Made by a program: the position numbers and the translations under genes
Assembly: GCF_900166665.1 (NCBI RefSeq)
Contig: NZ_LT800494.1
Coordinates: 4,155,544 to 4,219,543 of the forward strand
Length of the DNA: 64,000 nt
DNA from: Cytobacillus gottheilii
GTDB lineage: Bacteria > Bacillota > Bacilli > Bacillales > Cytobacillaceae
Reading direction: 5' to 3'
Shown here: piece after piece, positions 38,338 through 53,560 of the stretch
Numbering within the stretch: the first letter of the stretch is position 1
Layout of the letters: each line of letters begins with the position of its first letter
Notes under the pieces: model-generated
The model's input: only the letters and a program-made list of their open reading frames with translations
Told to the model about the DNA's origin: nothing
Databases searched by the model: none

Positions 38338-38543
38338 TAATAAACTTATCAAGTTATTGCTAACCATTCCAAATGAAAATGGAGAATGTAGCAAGAATAT
38401 TACACATGGTTGCATCGGACATCCAACGCAAAAACAAAAGCCTCTATCCTTTAAAAATAATGAAAATAATAAAAGTAACTAATCCCCAATAAAGGAACAA
38501 GAGGGTTATTATACTGGAAACCTTATTCTTTTTATTGTAATCT

Positions 38544-38585
38544 TAAAGGGACAACGATACTGGACATTTATTGTTGTCCCTTTAA
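38544..38585. terminator. inverted repeat after the dfr gene
   Basis: TTAAAGGGACAAC and GTTGTCCCTTTAA form a 13-bp stem with a loop of about 16 bases. There is no long T run after it, so termination is only likely. Confidence 0.5.
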
Positions 38586-38621
38586 CCGAGCTTTAATGGT
38601 TTGGTTCATCAAAAAATATGA

Positions 38622-38717
38622 TTATTTACGAGAACGACCAAAAAGACCATCCTTTTTGCTTTTGCGGAGCTTCTGGATGGTTTTTTTCCCTTTCTTAATT
38701 CCAACCTTTATACTCAT
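38622..38717 (-). CDS. possible 31-aa basic peptide
   Basis: An open frame on the - strand encodes a strongly basic peptide (MSIKVGIKKGKKTIQKLRKS, ending LFGRSRK) with about 40% Lys/Arg. There is no clear ribosome binding site, and it lies in a region with a decayed gene. It could be a remnant of a longer protein or chance. Confidence 0.25.
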   Translation of the reverse strand: MSIKVGIKKGKKTIQKLRKSKKDGLFGRSRK

Positions 38718-38721
38718 GTAA

Positions 38722-38964
38722 ATGTAATTTTAGAAAGAAATAAGGAGTTCAAGGAAGCCCCATATGGATATCCTTTAACATGTAGAGAAAGATGTATGAC
38801 ACCAAAAGTCGACCTTATTGGAACTGAATTAAATGGTAATGTTGTATTATTTGACCAAACTATGGTTATTTTCAAGAACTACACGAAGGTGTTTTTGATT
38901 CAGAAGAGTGGATTAAATTTGACTCAAAATTTGACTATATGTTCGGGATAACAAAAGTTAAGTA
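38722..38964 (+). pseudogene. decayed gene, unknown family
   Basis: A frame without a start reads ERNKEFKEAPYGYPLTCRER, then PKVDLIGTELNGNVVLFDQT. After a break near 38866 it continues in another frame as QELHEGVFDSEEWIKFDSKF and YMFGITKVK to a stop at about 38964. Both parts look like real protein, so one gene has lost its 5' end and gained a frameshift. Family not recognised. Confidence 0.6.
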
Positions 38965-39022
38965 AGGTGTTTGAACTATCCAAGAATCATTAAATAAATA
39001 TATCAATTACGAGGAGAAAAAG

Positions 39023-39667
39023 ATGATTCCACATTTTAATAGCAAATTAGAATTTCTAACATTCTTATCCACTGAATGTATTCGTAATATGAAAAAAATT
39101 GAACTTAATCATCCTCAAGCAGTAGGGATACAGAAGGCATATGAATCCACTTTAAATTATTTAGCGAAAACAGAAGAAGCATCAGGGGGCTGTCATCTGA
39201 TTTCTGCAATGTTACATATTTTATTAACGGAGCAGGGAATTGAAAATGAACTCGTGATAGGGGAAGTAGAAGACTATGAAGCCAATACCCAATTTAGTCA
39301 TTCTTGGGTTGAAATAAATGGAGAAATCTTTGACCCAGCCATTATGCACACTTTGGATGGCAATGTACACTCACCAGTTTATAACGGGGTAAAATTAACA
39401 CTCGAACCACTAACTATGGAGTATGGTGTATCTAAGGATAAAGATGCACTGGATAGGGATGCTAAACAACTGTTAGATAAGAGTGTAACTGCTTATCTTG
39501 ATGCGATTAAAGATTACGGATATCCTAAGAATTATTTATGGGATGAAATTTTAAAAGCAGGAATCGGCATCATGGGGTTTACCAATATATCGAGGCTTCG
39601 CAAAAAATACGATACCCATTATAGAGTATTAAAAACGAAAGGCATAGAAAGTGAAGGTGATTTGTGA
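39023..39667 (+). CDS. transglutaminase-like Cys-His-Asp protein
   Basis: A 214-aa protein with a possible papain/transglutaminase-type triad: Cys57 in EASGGCHLISAMLHILL, His93 in TQFSHSWVEING, and Asp104 in EIFDPA. The order and spacing fit transglutaminase-like or arylamine-acetyltransferase-like folds. The C-terminal part is helical (KQLLDKSVTAYLDAIKDYGY). GAGGAGAAAAAG precedes the ATG. Its stop overlaps the start of a 44-aa basic gene (TGATG). No known system is recognised; it lies just inside the replacement ligA on the opposite strand. Confidence 0.7.
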   Translation: MIPHFNSKLEFLTFLSTECIRNMKKIELNHPQAVGIQKAYESTLNYLAKTEEASGGCHLISAMLHILLTEQGIENELVIGEVEDYEANTQFSHSWVEINGEIFDPAIMHTLDGNVHSPVYNGVKLTLEPLTMEYGVSKDKDALDRDAKQLLDKSVTAYLDAIKDYGYPKNYLWDEILKAGIGIMGFTNISRLRKKYDTHYRVLKTKGIESEGDL

Positions 39668-39801
39668 TGACACTAAAATGTAAGAAAGCGACTAATCCAA
39701 CCAAAAGACCCATGATTGTTCCAGAAGTATTGTTTTTATCTGATAAAGTTAGGAAAATGAATCAAAAAGCTCTTCGGATTCTTGCCAAAAGAGGTATTTA
39801 A
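39667..39801 (+). CDS. 44-aa basic protein coupled to the Cys-His-Asp gene
   Basis: The ATG shares bases with the TGA of the previous gene (TGATG), indicating translational coupling. The peptide starts MTLKCKKATNPTKRPMIVPE and ends MNQKALRILAKRGI, with one Cys and many Lys/Arg. No family is recognised. It could be a partner or substrate of the upstream protein. Confidence 0.6.
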   Translation: MTLKCKKATNPTKRPMIVPEVLFLSDKVRKMNQKALRILAKRGI

Positions 39802-39837
39802 AATATAGTATAAAAGTTATACTCAGGTATTAAAGGT

Positions 39838-39876
39838 ATAAAAATAGAGAACGACAATAGTACGTTCTCTATTTTA
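39838..39876. terminator. bidirectional terminator behind the replacement ligA
   Basis: AAAATAGAGAACG and CGTTCTCTATTTT form a perfect stem with a short loop between the convergent 44-aa gene and ligA copy 2. It would stop the host pcrA-ligA transcript after the replacement gene. Confidence 0.88.
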
Positions 39877-39882
39877 TTTACT

Positions 39883-42575
<2,693 letters not shown>

Positions 42576-42711
42576 CTTTATTATTGCTATTTTATTATTC
42601 TTATCACCAAAGCCCCTTATGGAGCCTCTATCCTAATCGGACTGTGCCGACGCTAAAAACTTTTTATTACTTAATCCGTACAATTTTATGATCTGCCCTT
42701 TTACAATAATG

Positions 42712-44931
42712 CTACCCTTTTTGAATTGGCGCGAATTTCGCAAGCAGCCTTTTAATGCCCACAGGACTTGGAAAAGCGATGTCAAGCTCTGTTCCTTCAC
42801 CAGATCCTTTTACGCTGACAACTGTTCCGGTACCCCATTTGCCATGAACGGCTTTATCACCCACACTCCATGAGAGGCTGTCTCCGCCTGTTGAAGCAGC
42901 GGCCGGACGTACAACCGCATTTCTGCGCATTGTCTGTCTCGGTGAATCCTGAAACGGAGAAGTCCCTCGTTTTCCTTGCATAGGCGGCTGAATACCATCT
43001 AATAAATCCTCTGGTATTTCCTTAATAAAACGGGAAGGCGGATTCATATTGGTTCGGCCAAATAATGTTCTCATTTGGGCATTAGTTATATAGAGCTCTT
43101 GCTCTGCCCGGGTGATCCCTACGTAAGCTAATCTTCTTTCTTCTTCCATTTCTGTATCATCCATTAACGAACGGTTATGCGGGAATACTCCTTCTTCCAT
43201 TCCAATTAAGAAGACAACCGGAAATTCCAGCCCTTTCGCTGAGTGCAATGTCATCAGTACAACTGCATCGCTCTTTTGACCATCATCATCAAGCTTATCG
43301 ATATCCGCTACAAGAGCCAAATCTGTCAGAAACGCAATTAGTGATTTATCTTCCGATGCGTTCTCAAAGTTTTTCGTAACAGACAGGAACTCATCGATGT
43401 TCTCAAGTCTGCTTTGTGACTCAATCGATTTCTCTGCCTTCAGCATCTCACGATAGCCTGATTTCTCGAGAAGTTCTTCAACTAGCTCAGTTACCGATAA
43501 ATATTCTTGCATTTGGTAATAGTTTCTCACAAGATCTCTAAATTCCGCCGCCGCTTTTGTAATTTTAGGACTTAGTCCAATCAATTCGATTGATTCCAAG
43601 GCTTCGAACATAGACATATCATGCATCGAAGCGAAATTAGCAATTTTATCGACCGAGCCTGAGCCTATCCCTCGCTTTGGCACATTGATGACACGCTGCA
43701 GACTAATATCATCATCAAGATTGGCTATCAGACGCAGATATGCAAGAATGTCTTTAATTTCTTTACGGTCATAGAACTTGATGCCGCCTACAATGGAGTA
43801 TTCAATATTTGACTTAAGCAGCACTTCCTCCATTACACGTGACTGAGCATTTGTTCGATAAAGAATGGCGAAATCTGTAAGCTTTCGATTGCTGGCTTTC
43901 ATTAGCTCTTTAATTTTCCCTACAACAAATTGGGCTTCACCTTGTTCACTATCCGCTCGATAGTGGAAAAGTTTATTGCCTTCATCATTTTCGGTCCATA
44001 AATTTTTAGGCTTGCGATTCATATTTTTAGCAATTACTTCGTTCGCGGCCGCCAAAATCCGCTTTGTTGAACGGTAATTTTGCTCAAGAAGAATGACGCT
44101 CGCATTTGGATAGTCTTTTTCAAAAGATAGGATATTGGCAATATCCGCTCCTCTCCATCTATAAATAGATTGGTCAGAATCACCTACAACACACAAGTTT
44201 TTAAAGCGATTAGCCAAAAACTTTACAAGCATATATTGCGCTCTGTTCGTATCCTGGTATTCATCTACATGAATATATTGAAATTTACGCTGATAATATT
44301 CAAGTACTTCTGGCACACGCTGAAATAGCTGAATCGTGATCATAATGAGATCATCAAAGTCTAATGCCTGGTTTCTGCGGAGACGTTTTTGATAATCTGT
44401 GTAAACGTCACTAGTTACTTGCTGGATATAGTCTCCGGTTGTTTTTGCGAATTCCTCAGGAGTAATCAGTTCATTTTTTGCTGAGCTAATGGAGCCTAAA
44501 AGTGCTCTGGGATCAAACTTTTTCGGATCAATATTGCGCTCTTTTAGTATTGATTTAATGACCGATTGCTGATCAGTTGTGTCTAAAATGGTGAAATTGC
44601 GGTTATATCCGATCCGGTCAATATCTCTTCGCAAGATCCTTACACACATAGAGTGAAAGGTTGAAATCCAGATATCGTCCGCTGCTCCGCCCATCATTTT
44701 CTGTATTCTCTCACGCATCTCCCGTGCTGCCTTGTTCGTAAAGGTAATGGCCAGAATATTATAAGGAGAAACACGTTTTTCAACCATAAGATAGGCAATT
44801 CGATGTGTTAATACTCTTGTTTTTCCACTGCCTGCACCTGCCATGATCAGAAGCGGGCCATCCGTCGACTTAACAGCGTTTTGCTGTTCCGTATTTAATC
44901 CATTTAACAATTTATCCGTTAAATATTGCAT
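42712..44931 (-). CDS. pcrA: ATP-dependent DNA helicase PcrA
   Basis: A 739-aa UvrD-type SF1A helicase (usual length about 735) that works 3'-5' in repair, plasmid replication and removal of recombinase filaments. Motifs are visible in order: Walker [20 protein letters not shown], motif Ia [12 protein letters not shown], motif [10 protein letters not shown], motif [19 protein letters not shown], motif [10 protein letters not shown], motif [19 protein letters not shown], motif [13 protein letters not shown]. It is followed by ligA as in other Bacillus genomes, with a short dispersed repeat in the gap. Confidence 0.97.
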   Translation of the reverse strand: MQYLTDKLLNGLNTEQQNAVKSTDGPLLIMAGAGSGKTRVLTHRIAYLMVEKRVSPYNILAITFTNKAAREMRERIQKMMGGAADDIWISTFHSMCVRILRRDIDRIGYNRNFTILDTTDQQSVIKSILKERNIDPKKFDPRALLGSISSAKNELITPEEFAKTTGDYIQQVTSDVYTDYQKRLRRNQALDFDDLIMITIQLFQRVPEVLEYYQRKFQYIHVDEYQDTNRAQYMLVKFLANRFKNLCVVGDSDQSIYRWRGADIANILSFEKDYPNASVILLEQNYRSTKRILAAANEVIAKNMNRKPKNLWTENDEGNKLFHYRADSEQGEAQFVVGKIKELMKASNRKLTDFAILYRTNAQSRVMEEVLLKSNIEYSIVGGIKFYDRKEIKDILAYLRLIANLDDDISLQRVINVPKRGIGSGSVDKIANFASMHDMSMFEALESIELIGLSPKITKAAAEFRDLVRNYYQMQEYLSVTELVEELLEKSGYREMLKAEKSIESQSRLENIDEFLSVTKNFENASEDKSLIAFLTDLALVADIDKLDDDGQKSDAVVLMTLHSAKGLEFPVVFLIGMEEGVFPHNRSLMDDTEMEEERRLAYVGITRAEQELYITNAQMRTLFGRTNMNPPSRFIKEIPEDLLDGIQPPMQGKRGTSPFQDSPRQTMRRNAVVRPAAASTGGDSLSWSVGDKAVHGKWGTGTVVSVKGSGEGTELDIAFPSPVGIKRLLAKFAPIQKG

Positions 44932-45003
44932 TTCTTATTCACCACCACAAACGTATGTTCTATTTTCTATATCGTACCTGTTTTTTTTCAGATAAACAAG
45001 CTT

Positions 45004-45687
45004 TTATCTCACTGCTTCAACCGTCTCCAAAGCCGATTTTAAATCTGTATATATCACATTGCCAACGACCACAACATCTGCGTAAGCTGCCATTTCTTTT
45101 GCCTGAATTGCTGAATCAATACCGCCTCCATAAAAAAGAGCCGTATGCTCAAGCGTTTCTTTTACTTCTTTAACAATCGCAGGATCGCCATATTTGCCGC
45201 TATACTCGAGATAAAAGATAGGCAGATGAAGCATCTTCTCAGCCATCATCGCATAGGCCCTGACATCATCAGCCGTCAAATCCGTATTAGCTGCTGTAAC
45301 ACTGGCAGCCTTACATTCTTCATTTAATATGCAGTAACCTTGTACGAGAATTTCTTCCCAATTCATAATTTCTCCGTATTCCTTTACAGCTTCATGGTGA
45401 AGCCCTGTAATCCACTTCACTTCAGTACTGTTTAATACAGATGGAATAAAGTATAAATCAAAGCCTGGTGTGACGGATTCAATCGTTGAGATCTCTAAGA
45501 TACATGGAACCGTATATCGGCGAACACGAGCCATTAGGTCCAGTACATTTTCAAGGGTAATCCCGTCGGTTCCGCCAATGATTATAGCATCCGTTCCAGA
45601 TTCACAAATTTTCTCCAAGTCTTCATCAGAAATATATTTATTAGGATCGAGCTTAAAGGCATGCCGCCACTCGTTAATATCATACAT
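45004..45687 (-). CDS. pcrB: heptaprenylglyceryl phosphate synthase
   Basis: A 227-aa TIM-barrel prenyltransferase that joins heptaprenyl diphosphate to glycerol-1-phosphate, the first step to an archaea-like ether lipid in Bacillales. Blocks seen are [31 protein letters not shown], the central [12 protein letters not shown] and the phosphate-binding [21 protein letters not shown] at 45687 is chosen over one five codons upstream, because AGGCAGTGTGTATG contains it in the usual family position. It lies 72 bases upstream of pcrA in the same operon. Confidence 0.94.
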   Translation of the reverse strand: MYDINEWRHAFKLDPNKYISDEDLEKICESGTDAIIIGGTDGITLENVLDLMARVRRYTVPCILEISTIESVTPGFDLYFIPSVLNSTEVKWITGLHHEAVKEYGEIMNWEEILVQGYCILNEECKAASVTAANTDLTADDVRAYAMMAEKMLHLPIFYLEYSGKYGDPAIVKEVKETLEHTALFYGGGIDSAIQAKEMAAYADVVVVGNVIYTDLKSALETVEAVR

Positions 45688-45702
45688 ACACACTGCCTCC
45701 AT

Positions 45703-45892
45703 TCTATCATTCCATCCAACATTATATCATTTGTACATAAGATCAAAAAGCAAAGACCTGTTGATTAACCAGATGTGCTGCAGTTGGCCTTACCAAGGCA
45801 AAAAGGGGGCGGGATCATTATTTTCCATAACTTTCTTCTTCATAAGTTTAAAAAGCAGGTACAAAACTAACATCGACATATTTGGAGTATTC
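45703..45892. other. intergenic stretch upstream of pcrB
   Basis: No gene is supported between pcrB and the family A repeat. The pcrB-pcrA-ligA promoter should lie here on the - strand, but no clear -35/-10 pair was found by eye. Frames crossing it have no ribosome binding sites. Confidence 0.5.
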
Positions 45893-46108
45893 AAACAAAC
45901 CCGTTCCACCTGGGCTGCGGACACTCGATTTTTTTTCCTTGGTGAGAAGCCGAGCCTCCACGCAGCAGAGCTCCTGCGGGTCTCACCCTTGCCTCTATTG
46001 CCCAAAAGAGTCAATCCACTCCTTCTCACTCATGTTTAAAATGAATTTTAAAATAACAAATAAAAAACGAATGATTAGAAAGATTCACTCCCTAACCATT
46101 CGCTTCTA
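45893..46108 (+). repeat. dispersed repeat family A, copy 3
   Basis: The blocks CAAACAAACCCGTTCCACCT, GGGCTGCGGACACTCGATTT, CTCCTGCGGGTCTCACCCTT, AGAGTCAATCCACTCC and CTCACTCATG are followed by GAATGATTAGAAAGATT and CCATTCGCTTCT. It is in the pcrB-yerC gap, in the same orientation as copies 1 and 2. Confidence 0.8.
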
Positions 46109-46147
46109 TGATCGTGTTAAATTTTCTTGTACCTGCCTAGTCCCATT

Positions 46148-46459
46148 TTACTCCTGCTCTGCTGGACTGTCTTCCTTAATCCGTTCGAGCGCCATCTCAT
46201 AGGCATCATTTCCATAATTTAAGCAGCGCTTTACACGGGAAATGGTAGCCGTACTTGCACCAGTTTCTGTTTCAATTTTATGATAGGTTTTTCCTTCACG
46301 AAGCATGCGTGCAACTTCAAGTCGCTGTGCTAGAGACTGAATCTCATTCACAGTGCACAAATCATCAAAAAAACGATAGCATTCATCTAAATCTTTTAAA
46401 GATAAGACCGAATTAAAAAGCTGATCGAGTTCTTTTCCTTTTAATTTATTTATTTGCAT
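46148..46459 (-). CDS. yerC: YerC/YecD family TrpR-like protein
   Basis: A 103-aa protein of the TrpR/YerC fold: ELDQLFNSVLSLKDLDECYR, FFDDLCTVNEIQSLAQRLEV, ARMLREGKTYHKIETETGAS, TATISRVKRCLNYG. The second half is a helix-turn-helix, and the length fits the family (about 100). The target is unknown; Bacillus YerC has been linked to a PcrA partner in some work, which suits the neighbourhood, but I cannot show it here. AAAGGAGC precedes the ATG. Confidence 0.93.
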   Translation of the reverse strand: MQINKLKGKELDQLFNSVLSLKDLDECYRFFDDLCTVNEIQSLAQRLEVARMLREGKTYHKIETETGASTATISRVKRCLNYGNDAYEMALERIKEDSPAEQE

Positions 46460-46489
46460 ATATTTAAGCTCCTTTATTATAGATACAAT

Positions 46490-47545
46490 CTACGAATCAT
46501 AAGATACAGACTCTTCTAAACCTACACTTGCGGGGATGACATTGATCCACGTTTTTCCTGGCACAAGCCCAATCTGTTCCCCATCAGCTACTGGCAGTAT
46601 TTTTCCGTCGATATTTTCCCAGTTCACTTCACGGAGTGTTCCCTTTTGAAGCAAATAAGCTCTTCCGCCTGACAATAGATCAATATCACGTCTGCCAGCA
46701 TTATCCACAATTTCATGCTCTGTTTCCACAATAAATATGTTATCTAAAAGAACCGGTGTATTTGTTTCATAATCCGCCGTCAGTTCTCCATTTGAATATC
46801 GCTTATACTTTTCTTGGGCAGTATCATATTCGTAGACAGAATTGAATGTCTCTCTCGAAAAATAAGATACCTTCACATTAGCAGCTGTGTCTCCTTCAAG
46901 CTGGCCTATTTCTTCTTTATTCAAGTACTCCAACGGAGACGGTGCGTCTTCCATCGAATAGCCTTTTTCTTCTGCACCTTTTTCTATATTTGCAAACGAG
47001 ATATAGGAATTGTGCGGTGCTTTTCTGAAGCTTGCCCTTTTAAATAGAGTTCCGTCATAATAGAGCCCATTCAGACTATCAATGTACCCGCTATCCATTA
47101 GTTTTTTTGCTTCAGGACTGTTGCCATGAGCAACATATAGACTGTCGTATCCCTTTGCAAGTTCAATATAATAGTCTCGAGCGCTTCGTATAGGACCAAT
47201 TTGAGCAGGCTTGTGACTTTGGTAGATCGCCAAAAACCTTGTAACTTCTCCTTCAGCAAGCAATTCATACACAATATCCGCTTCGTGCAAACCAGACTGC
47301 TGCCGGGCCAGCGGATGGTTGTTAATCATTACAGCTACTGCCCGCCCATTTACTTCTGCTTCAGCTGCTGTCCCTGTAAGCGGGAAAGTGTACTCGGGCT
47401 CACTTTCTTCCTGAGCTACTTCTTCTTCTGGCTGCTGTTCATTGTTTGTATGGTCTGTTTCATTACTTTCCGCCTGATCCTCGCTGCATCCTGACAGTAA
47501 AATAATCGCCGCAGCAAAAACTGCTATCCATATTTTTGACATCAT
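46490..47545 (-). CDS. yerB: DUF3048 lipoprotein YerB
   Basis: A 351-aa lipoprotein with signal peptide IWIAVFAAAIILLSGC; lipobox LSGC puts the lipid on about Cys20. After an acidic Glu/Asn-rich linker comes the DUF3048 domain: FPLTGTAAEAEVNGRAVAVM, then INNHPLARQQSGLHEADIVY, ELLAEGEVTRFLAIYQS, and IGPIRSARDYYIELAKGYD. In B. subtilis YerB is an uncharacterised surface lipoprotein. The overlap with a diverging start region is small, and the gene stands 30 bases upstream of yerC. Confidence 0.93.
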   Translation of the reverse strand: MMSKIWIAVFAAAIILLSGCSEDQAESNETDHTNNEQQPEEEVAQEESEPEYTFPLTGTAAEAEVNGRAVAVMINNHPLARQQSGLHEADIVYELLAEGEVTRFLAIYQSHKPAQIGPIRSARDYYIELAKGYDSLYVAHGNSPEAKKLMDSGYIDSLNGLYYDGTLFKRASFRKAPHNSYISFANIEKGAEEKGYSMEDAPSPLEYLNKEEIGQLEGDTAANVKVSYFSRETFNSVYEYDTAQEKYKRYSNGELTADYETNTPVLLDNIFIVETEHEIVDNAGRRDIDLLSGGRAYLLQKGTLREVNWENIDGKILPVADGEQIGLVPGKTWINVIPASVGLEESVSYDS

Positions 47546-47719
47546 GCACTCCTAACAAGAAAAGAACTAGCACCTCTGGTCCTGTTATTTTTTCCAATGA
47601 GGAAAAGAAATCCCATTCAGCTGCGGTTTTCACCTATCCTCATTCATTCTGGCAGACCGAGTTTTCAAAGCTAGACCCTAATCATAATATTATATTTATA
47701 TCATACACTCTTTTATATT

Positions 47720-49462
47720 TTAACGCATTATCGTTGGAAAGAGTACAGTTTTATTCATAACATCATATATGCCTCTTTGGGTGACCCTAATATAAGGAAG
47801 GTGAGTAGATGAGAAAAATAATAGCGTATAAATCGGATCAGCAAATTGATAGCCTTTAGCTTTTAAATATGCTAATAGTTTTTTCTCATCCTCGATAAGA
47901 TCCTCCACTTTTTTATGTGACATTAATCCTTTTAGCTTTAATTGTATTTCAAGCACAATGTTCCCTTGCTCAGAAATAACAATTCCTCCGCCCATTTCCT
48001 TCATTCTTAGAAACGCATTCAGCATATCTTGTTTATTTTTCCCTATCACAATGATATCGCCAGTATTGGAAAACGAGCTTGCCAATCCATCCAGTTCTGT
48101 CGCAAATCCTTTAAGTACTGTATTGACACGCCATTTGCCATTTCGGTCCACCAGCATAAAGAAACATTCATCATGTGAGTAATCAAGATCATTATACGAC
48201 ACATCGATTGCGACAGAATATGGCTTGGTAATAACCGAATTCTCCATTTTAATGCCAAATGGCATAGAGAATTGCATGTCATCCATAGATAACTCCCAAT
48301 CAAGCTCCAATGGCTCTAGTCCAAACTCATTCCAGTCAATTTCTTCATACATATTCTGATCTTTTCCATTCAGTTTAACCCACTTCCCTTTAGCGAGAAC
48401 TGAAACGGGTGTTGGATCTTTTTCGTCCTTGAGGAAGTTGATATTAGCTACCCGCCCTGTTGCAATATTTCCATGCAAGTATTGAATATTATAATATTTG
48501 GCAACATTAATGGAGCCCATGTTATAAGCATCAACAACAGGAACTCCTTTTTCTATGGCGATCCGAATCATTTCGTCAATAACGCCGCTTTCTGAAAAAG
48601 TAGACGATGAGCCATCGGTTGTAAAGAAAAATTGATCATAATGCTGTATCCCAAGCTCATGAATCTCATCGAGAAGCTTAGGCAAATCCGGCCGAATAGA
48701 TGAATATCTTAAGGAAACGGTATAACCTTGCATTAACCGATCATATACTTCAGTGCCTGTCATTGCCTCATGATCGCAATCCGCACCAAGAAGCATGAGC
48801 TTAGCCAATGTATTTTCAGAAGCGCCTGGAAAATGTCCTTCAATTTGTTTTCTCATGCGTTTCGTTTCCTGCATCCAGTGGAGCATCATATCGTCGCCGT
48901 CCAGAAGCTTTGGCCATCCTGTCAATTCACCGCCTTGCAGGACTGCATCATGTTCAAGCCATGCCTTTACATTACTGTGCGAAAAAAGATATTCCTCATT
49001 TTGCAGCTCAGTTTGCGGATCAAAGCGGCACCACCAATACATCGTTGATGGAATGTTACGCATTTCACGAAGAAATGAAAACGCTTCCTTTTTATTTAAC
49101 TGCAATGCCAGCATCATGTTGTCATTGATCAATGTAGTTGTTCCAAATTGCGATGCATAACTCGCAAACGAATGGGGATTATATAACTGAAACGGATGTG
49201 CATGTGGTTCTATATAGCCTGGAACAAGTAAATATTCCGAGCAGTCAACCACTTGGCAGCCATCTGTTTTTTCTGGCAGTTTGTCGCCAACATAAACAAT
49301 ACGATCTCCATAAATCCATATATTAGCATTCACCCATTTTCTCAAAACCTGATTCAAGTAACGGGCATTCTTTAGCAGTATAGTTGGTGCAGTTTTTCCA
49401 TCTAAAATGGAAACATGTTGTCGCAGATGCTTGTTTTTCCAGCGGTATCTCTGTTCCAGCAC
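47720..49462 (-). CDS. yerA: adenine deaminase-like amidohydrolase YerA
   Basis: A 580-aa amidohydrolase related to adenine deaminase and equal in length to B. subtilis YerA. An N-terminal beta part (NARYLNQVLRKWVNANIWI) leads to the metal site VPGYIEPHAHPFQLYNPHSF, then LMLLGADCDHEAMTGTEVYD and the Asp-containing FFTTDGSSSTFSESG. The C-terminal domain has FATELDGLASSFSNTGDIIV and MGGGIVISEQG. It may convert adenine to hypoxanthine, which fits its place beside the pur operon, but YerA lacks proven activity. The start is GTG after AAAGGGAGGGAG. Confidence 0.88.
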   Translation of the reverse strand: MLEQRYRWKNKHLRQHVSILDGKTAPTILLKNARYLNQVLRKWVNANIWIYGDRIVYVGDKLPEKTDGCQVVDCSEYLLVPGYIEPHAHPFQLYNPHSFASYASQFGTTTLINDNMMLALQLNKKEAFSFLREMRNIPSTMYWWCRFDPQTELQNEEYLFSHSNVKAWLEHDAVLQGGELTGWPKLLDGDDMMLHWMQETKRMRKQIEGHFPGASENTLAKLMLLGADCDHEAMTGTEVYDRLMQGYTVSLRYSSIRPDLPKLLDEIHELGIQHYDQFFFTTDGSSSTFSESGVIDEMIRIAIEKGVPVVDAYNMGSINVAKYYNIQYLHGNIATGRVANINFLKDEKDPTPVSVLAKGKWVKLNGKDQNMYEEIDWNEFGLEPLELDWELSMDDMQFSMPFGIKMENSVITKPYSVAIDVSYNDLDYSHDECFFMLVDRNGKWRVNTVLKGFATELDGLASSFSNTGDIIVIGKNKQDMLNAFLRMKEMGGGIVISEQGNIVLEIQLKLKGLMSHKKVEDLIEDEKKLLAYLKAKGYQFADPIYTLLFFSSTHLPYIRVTQRGIYDVMNKTVLFPTIMR

Positions 49463-49652
49463 GTTACTCCCTCCCTTTGTTTTGTATAAATTTTACAGAC
49501 TATGTGAAATAGTGAATATTTATAATGACACTTAAAGTTATGATTACAGAAGAAAACCCTTACATGTTTAATTTATCATAACATATTTGCCTTTTTAACG
49601 CATTAAAGAATTAGGTTAAAAATGTAAAAATTTTATGAAGGAGCTGTTAAAT

Positions 49653-49937
49653 TTGAAAATAACACCGAATATCGGTCTTCTAAGCGCATTGCTCCGCATC
49701 ACTTGCGGACTTACCATTTTATCTTGGAGTACTGCAAAGCTTGTAAAGTTTCCATGGCGTGATTCCTATTTAGTTGCTTCCATTCTTGGTGCCATGAAGG
49801 TTGCAGAAGGAATTGTCCGCTACTGTCCAATCGTAGCATTATATGATAAGGGCCAGGAAATGATGCATGAACGAAAAGGAAATACAAATGAAGACACGAT
49901 TCAGCAAATGCTTCCGCATAACCCAATTAACGATTAA
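49653..49937 (+). CDS. DUF2892 (YgaP-like) membrane protein
   Basis: A 94-aa small membrane protein from TTG 49653 (AAGGAGCTG before it). The pattern ITPNIGLLSALLRITCGLTI, LSWSTAKLVKFPWRDSYLVA and SILGAMKVAEGIVRYCPIVA gives two membrane helices and the conserved RYCP typical of DUF2892. The tail is charged and soluble. Function unknown. Together with the next small gene it forms a short plus-strand unit between the opposing yerA and purD genes. Confidence 0.8.
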   Translation: MKITPNIGLLSALLRITCGLTILSWSTAKLVKFPWRDSYLVASILGAMKVAEGIVRYCPIVALYDKGQEMMHERKGNTNEDTIQQMLPHNPIND

Positions 49938-49942
49938 ATAAT

Positions 49943-49972
49943 AAATGCCCCCTGTAAAAGGGGGCAGATTTA
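49943..49972 (+). terminator. hairpin between two small membrane genes
   Basis: TGCCCCCTGTAAAAGGGGGCA forms a compact GC-rich hairpin. The bases after it are only weakly T-rich, and the strong ribosome binding site of the next gene follows at once, so it may attenuate rather than stop transcription. Confidence 0.6.
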
Positions 49973-49985
49973 AGGAGGGGACGAA

Positions 49986-52906
<2,921 letters not shown>

Positions 52907-52955
52907 TCGTCTTCCCCCTAAGTCTATTTGCCGTCTGTAGGACCGTTTCATTCGA

Positions 52956-53537
52956 TTATTTCACTGACAGTTCATCTTTACATAATGTTTGCAATACTTC
53001 TGGATAAAGAATATGTTCGACTTTATGGATTTTTTTTTGAAGAGTTGCTATTGTGTCGGTTTTATCGACGGGTACTTTTCTTTGTTCAATGATCGGCCCG
53101 GTGTCCATTCCTGCATCAACATAATGAACAGTCACACCAGTAACTTCCGCTCCTGCTCTCAATGCCTGGCCAATCGCATCTTTTCCCGGAAAAGCCGGCA
53201 GCAAAGAAGGATGAATATTAATAATTTTCCCTTCAAATTCACGGAGAAGGACGTTTCCAATCAATCTCATATACCCTGCTAAAACAATAAGGTCAATGTT
53301 TTTTGCTTTCAATTCATGAAGAATTTCTGTTTCATATTCTTCCTTACTGCCATAGTTTTTTGCTTGAAAAACAAAGGCTGGAATTTCATTATGGGCCGCT
53401 CTCTCAATGCTGTATGCGTTTGGCTTGTCAGAGACAAACAAATTAATCTGAGCTTCCAGAGAACCTGTCTGAACGGCGTCTATAATCGCTTGAAAGTTCG
53501 TTCCGCTGCCGGAAGCAAACACTGCAATATTTTTCAT
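52956..53537 (-). CDS. purN: phosphoribosylglycinamide formyltransferase
   Basis: PurN (193 aa) formylates GAR using 10-formyl-tetrahydrofolate. It shows the GAR-binding [20 protein letters not shown], the folate site [10 protein letters not shown] and the catalytic [10 protein letters not shown] with its upstream Asn (IINIHPSLL). ATG at 53537 follows GTGGAGG; a longer frame upstream overlaps purM by one base but is not needed. It lies 49 bases before purH. Confidence 0.96.
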   Translation of the reverse strand: MKNIAVFASGSGTNFQAIIDAVQTGSLEAQINLFVSDKPNAYSIERAAHNEIPAFVFQAKNYGSKEEYETEILHELKAKNIDLIVLAGYMRLIGNVLLREFEGKIINIHPSLLPAFPGKDAIGQALRAGAEVTGVTVHYVDAGMDTGPIIEQRKVPVDKTDTIATLQKKIHKVEHILYPEVLQTLCKDELSVK

Positions 53538-53560
53538 TTTTTTCCTCCACGGATTGTTCA

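Noticed and set aside
38291..38482. 63-aa frame overlapping the end of the dfr gene
   Set aside because: It begins inside dfr-DUF4440 in another frame, without a ribosome binding site; it is a shadow frame.
45790..46039. Short frames on both strands between pcrB and yerC
   Set aside because: They fall in repeat copy 3 and in spacer, show repeat-derived composition and lack ribosome binding sites.
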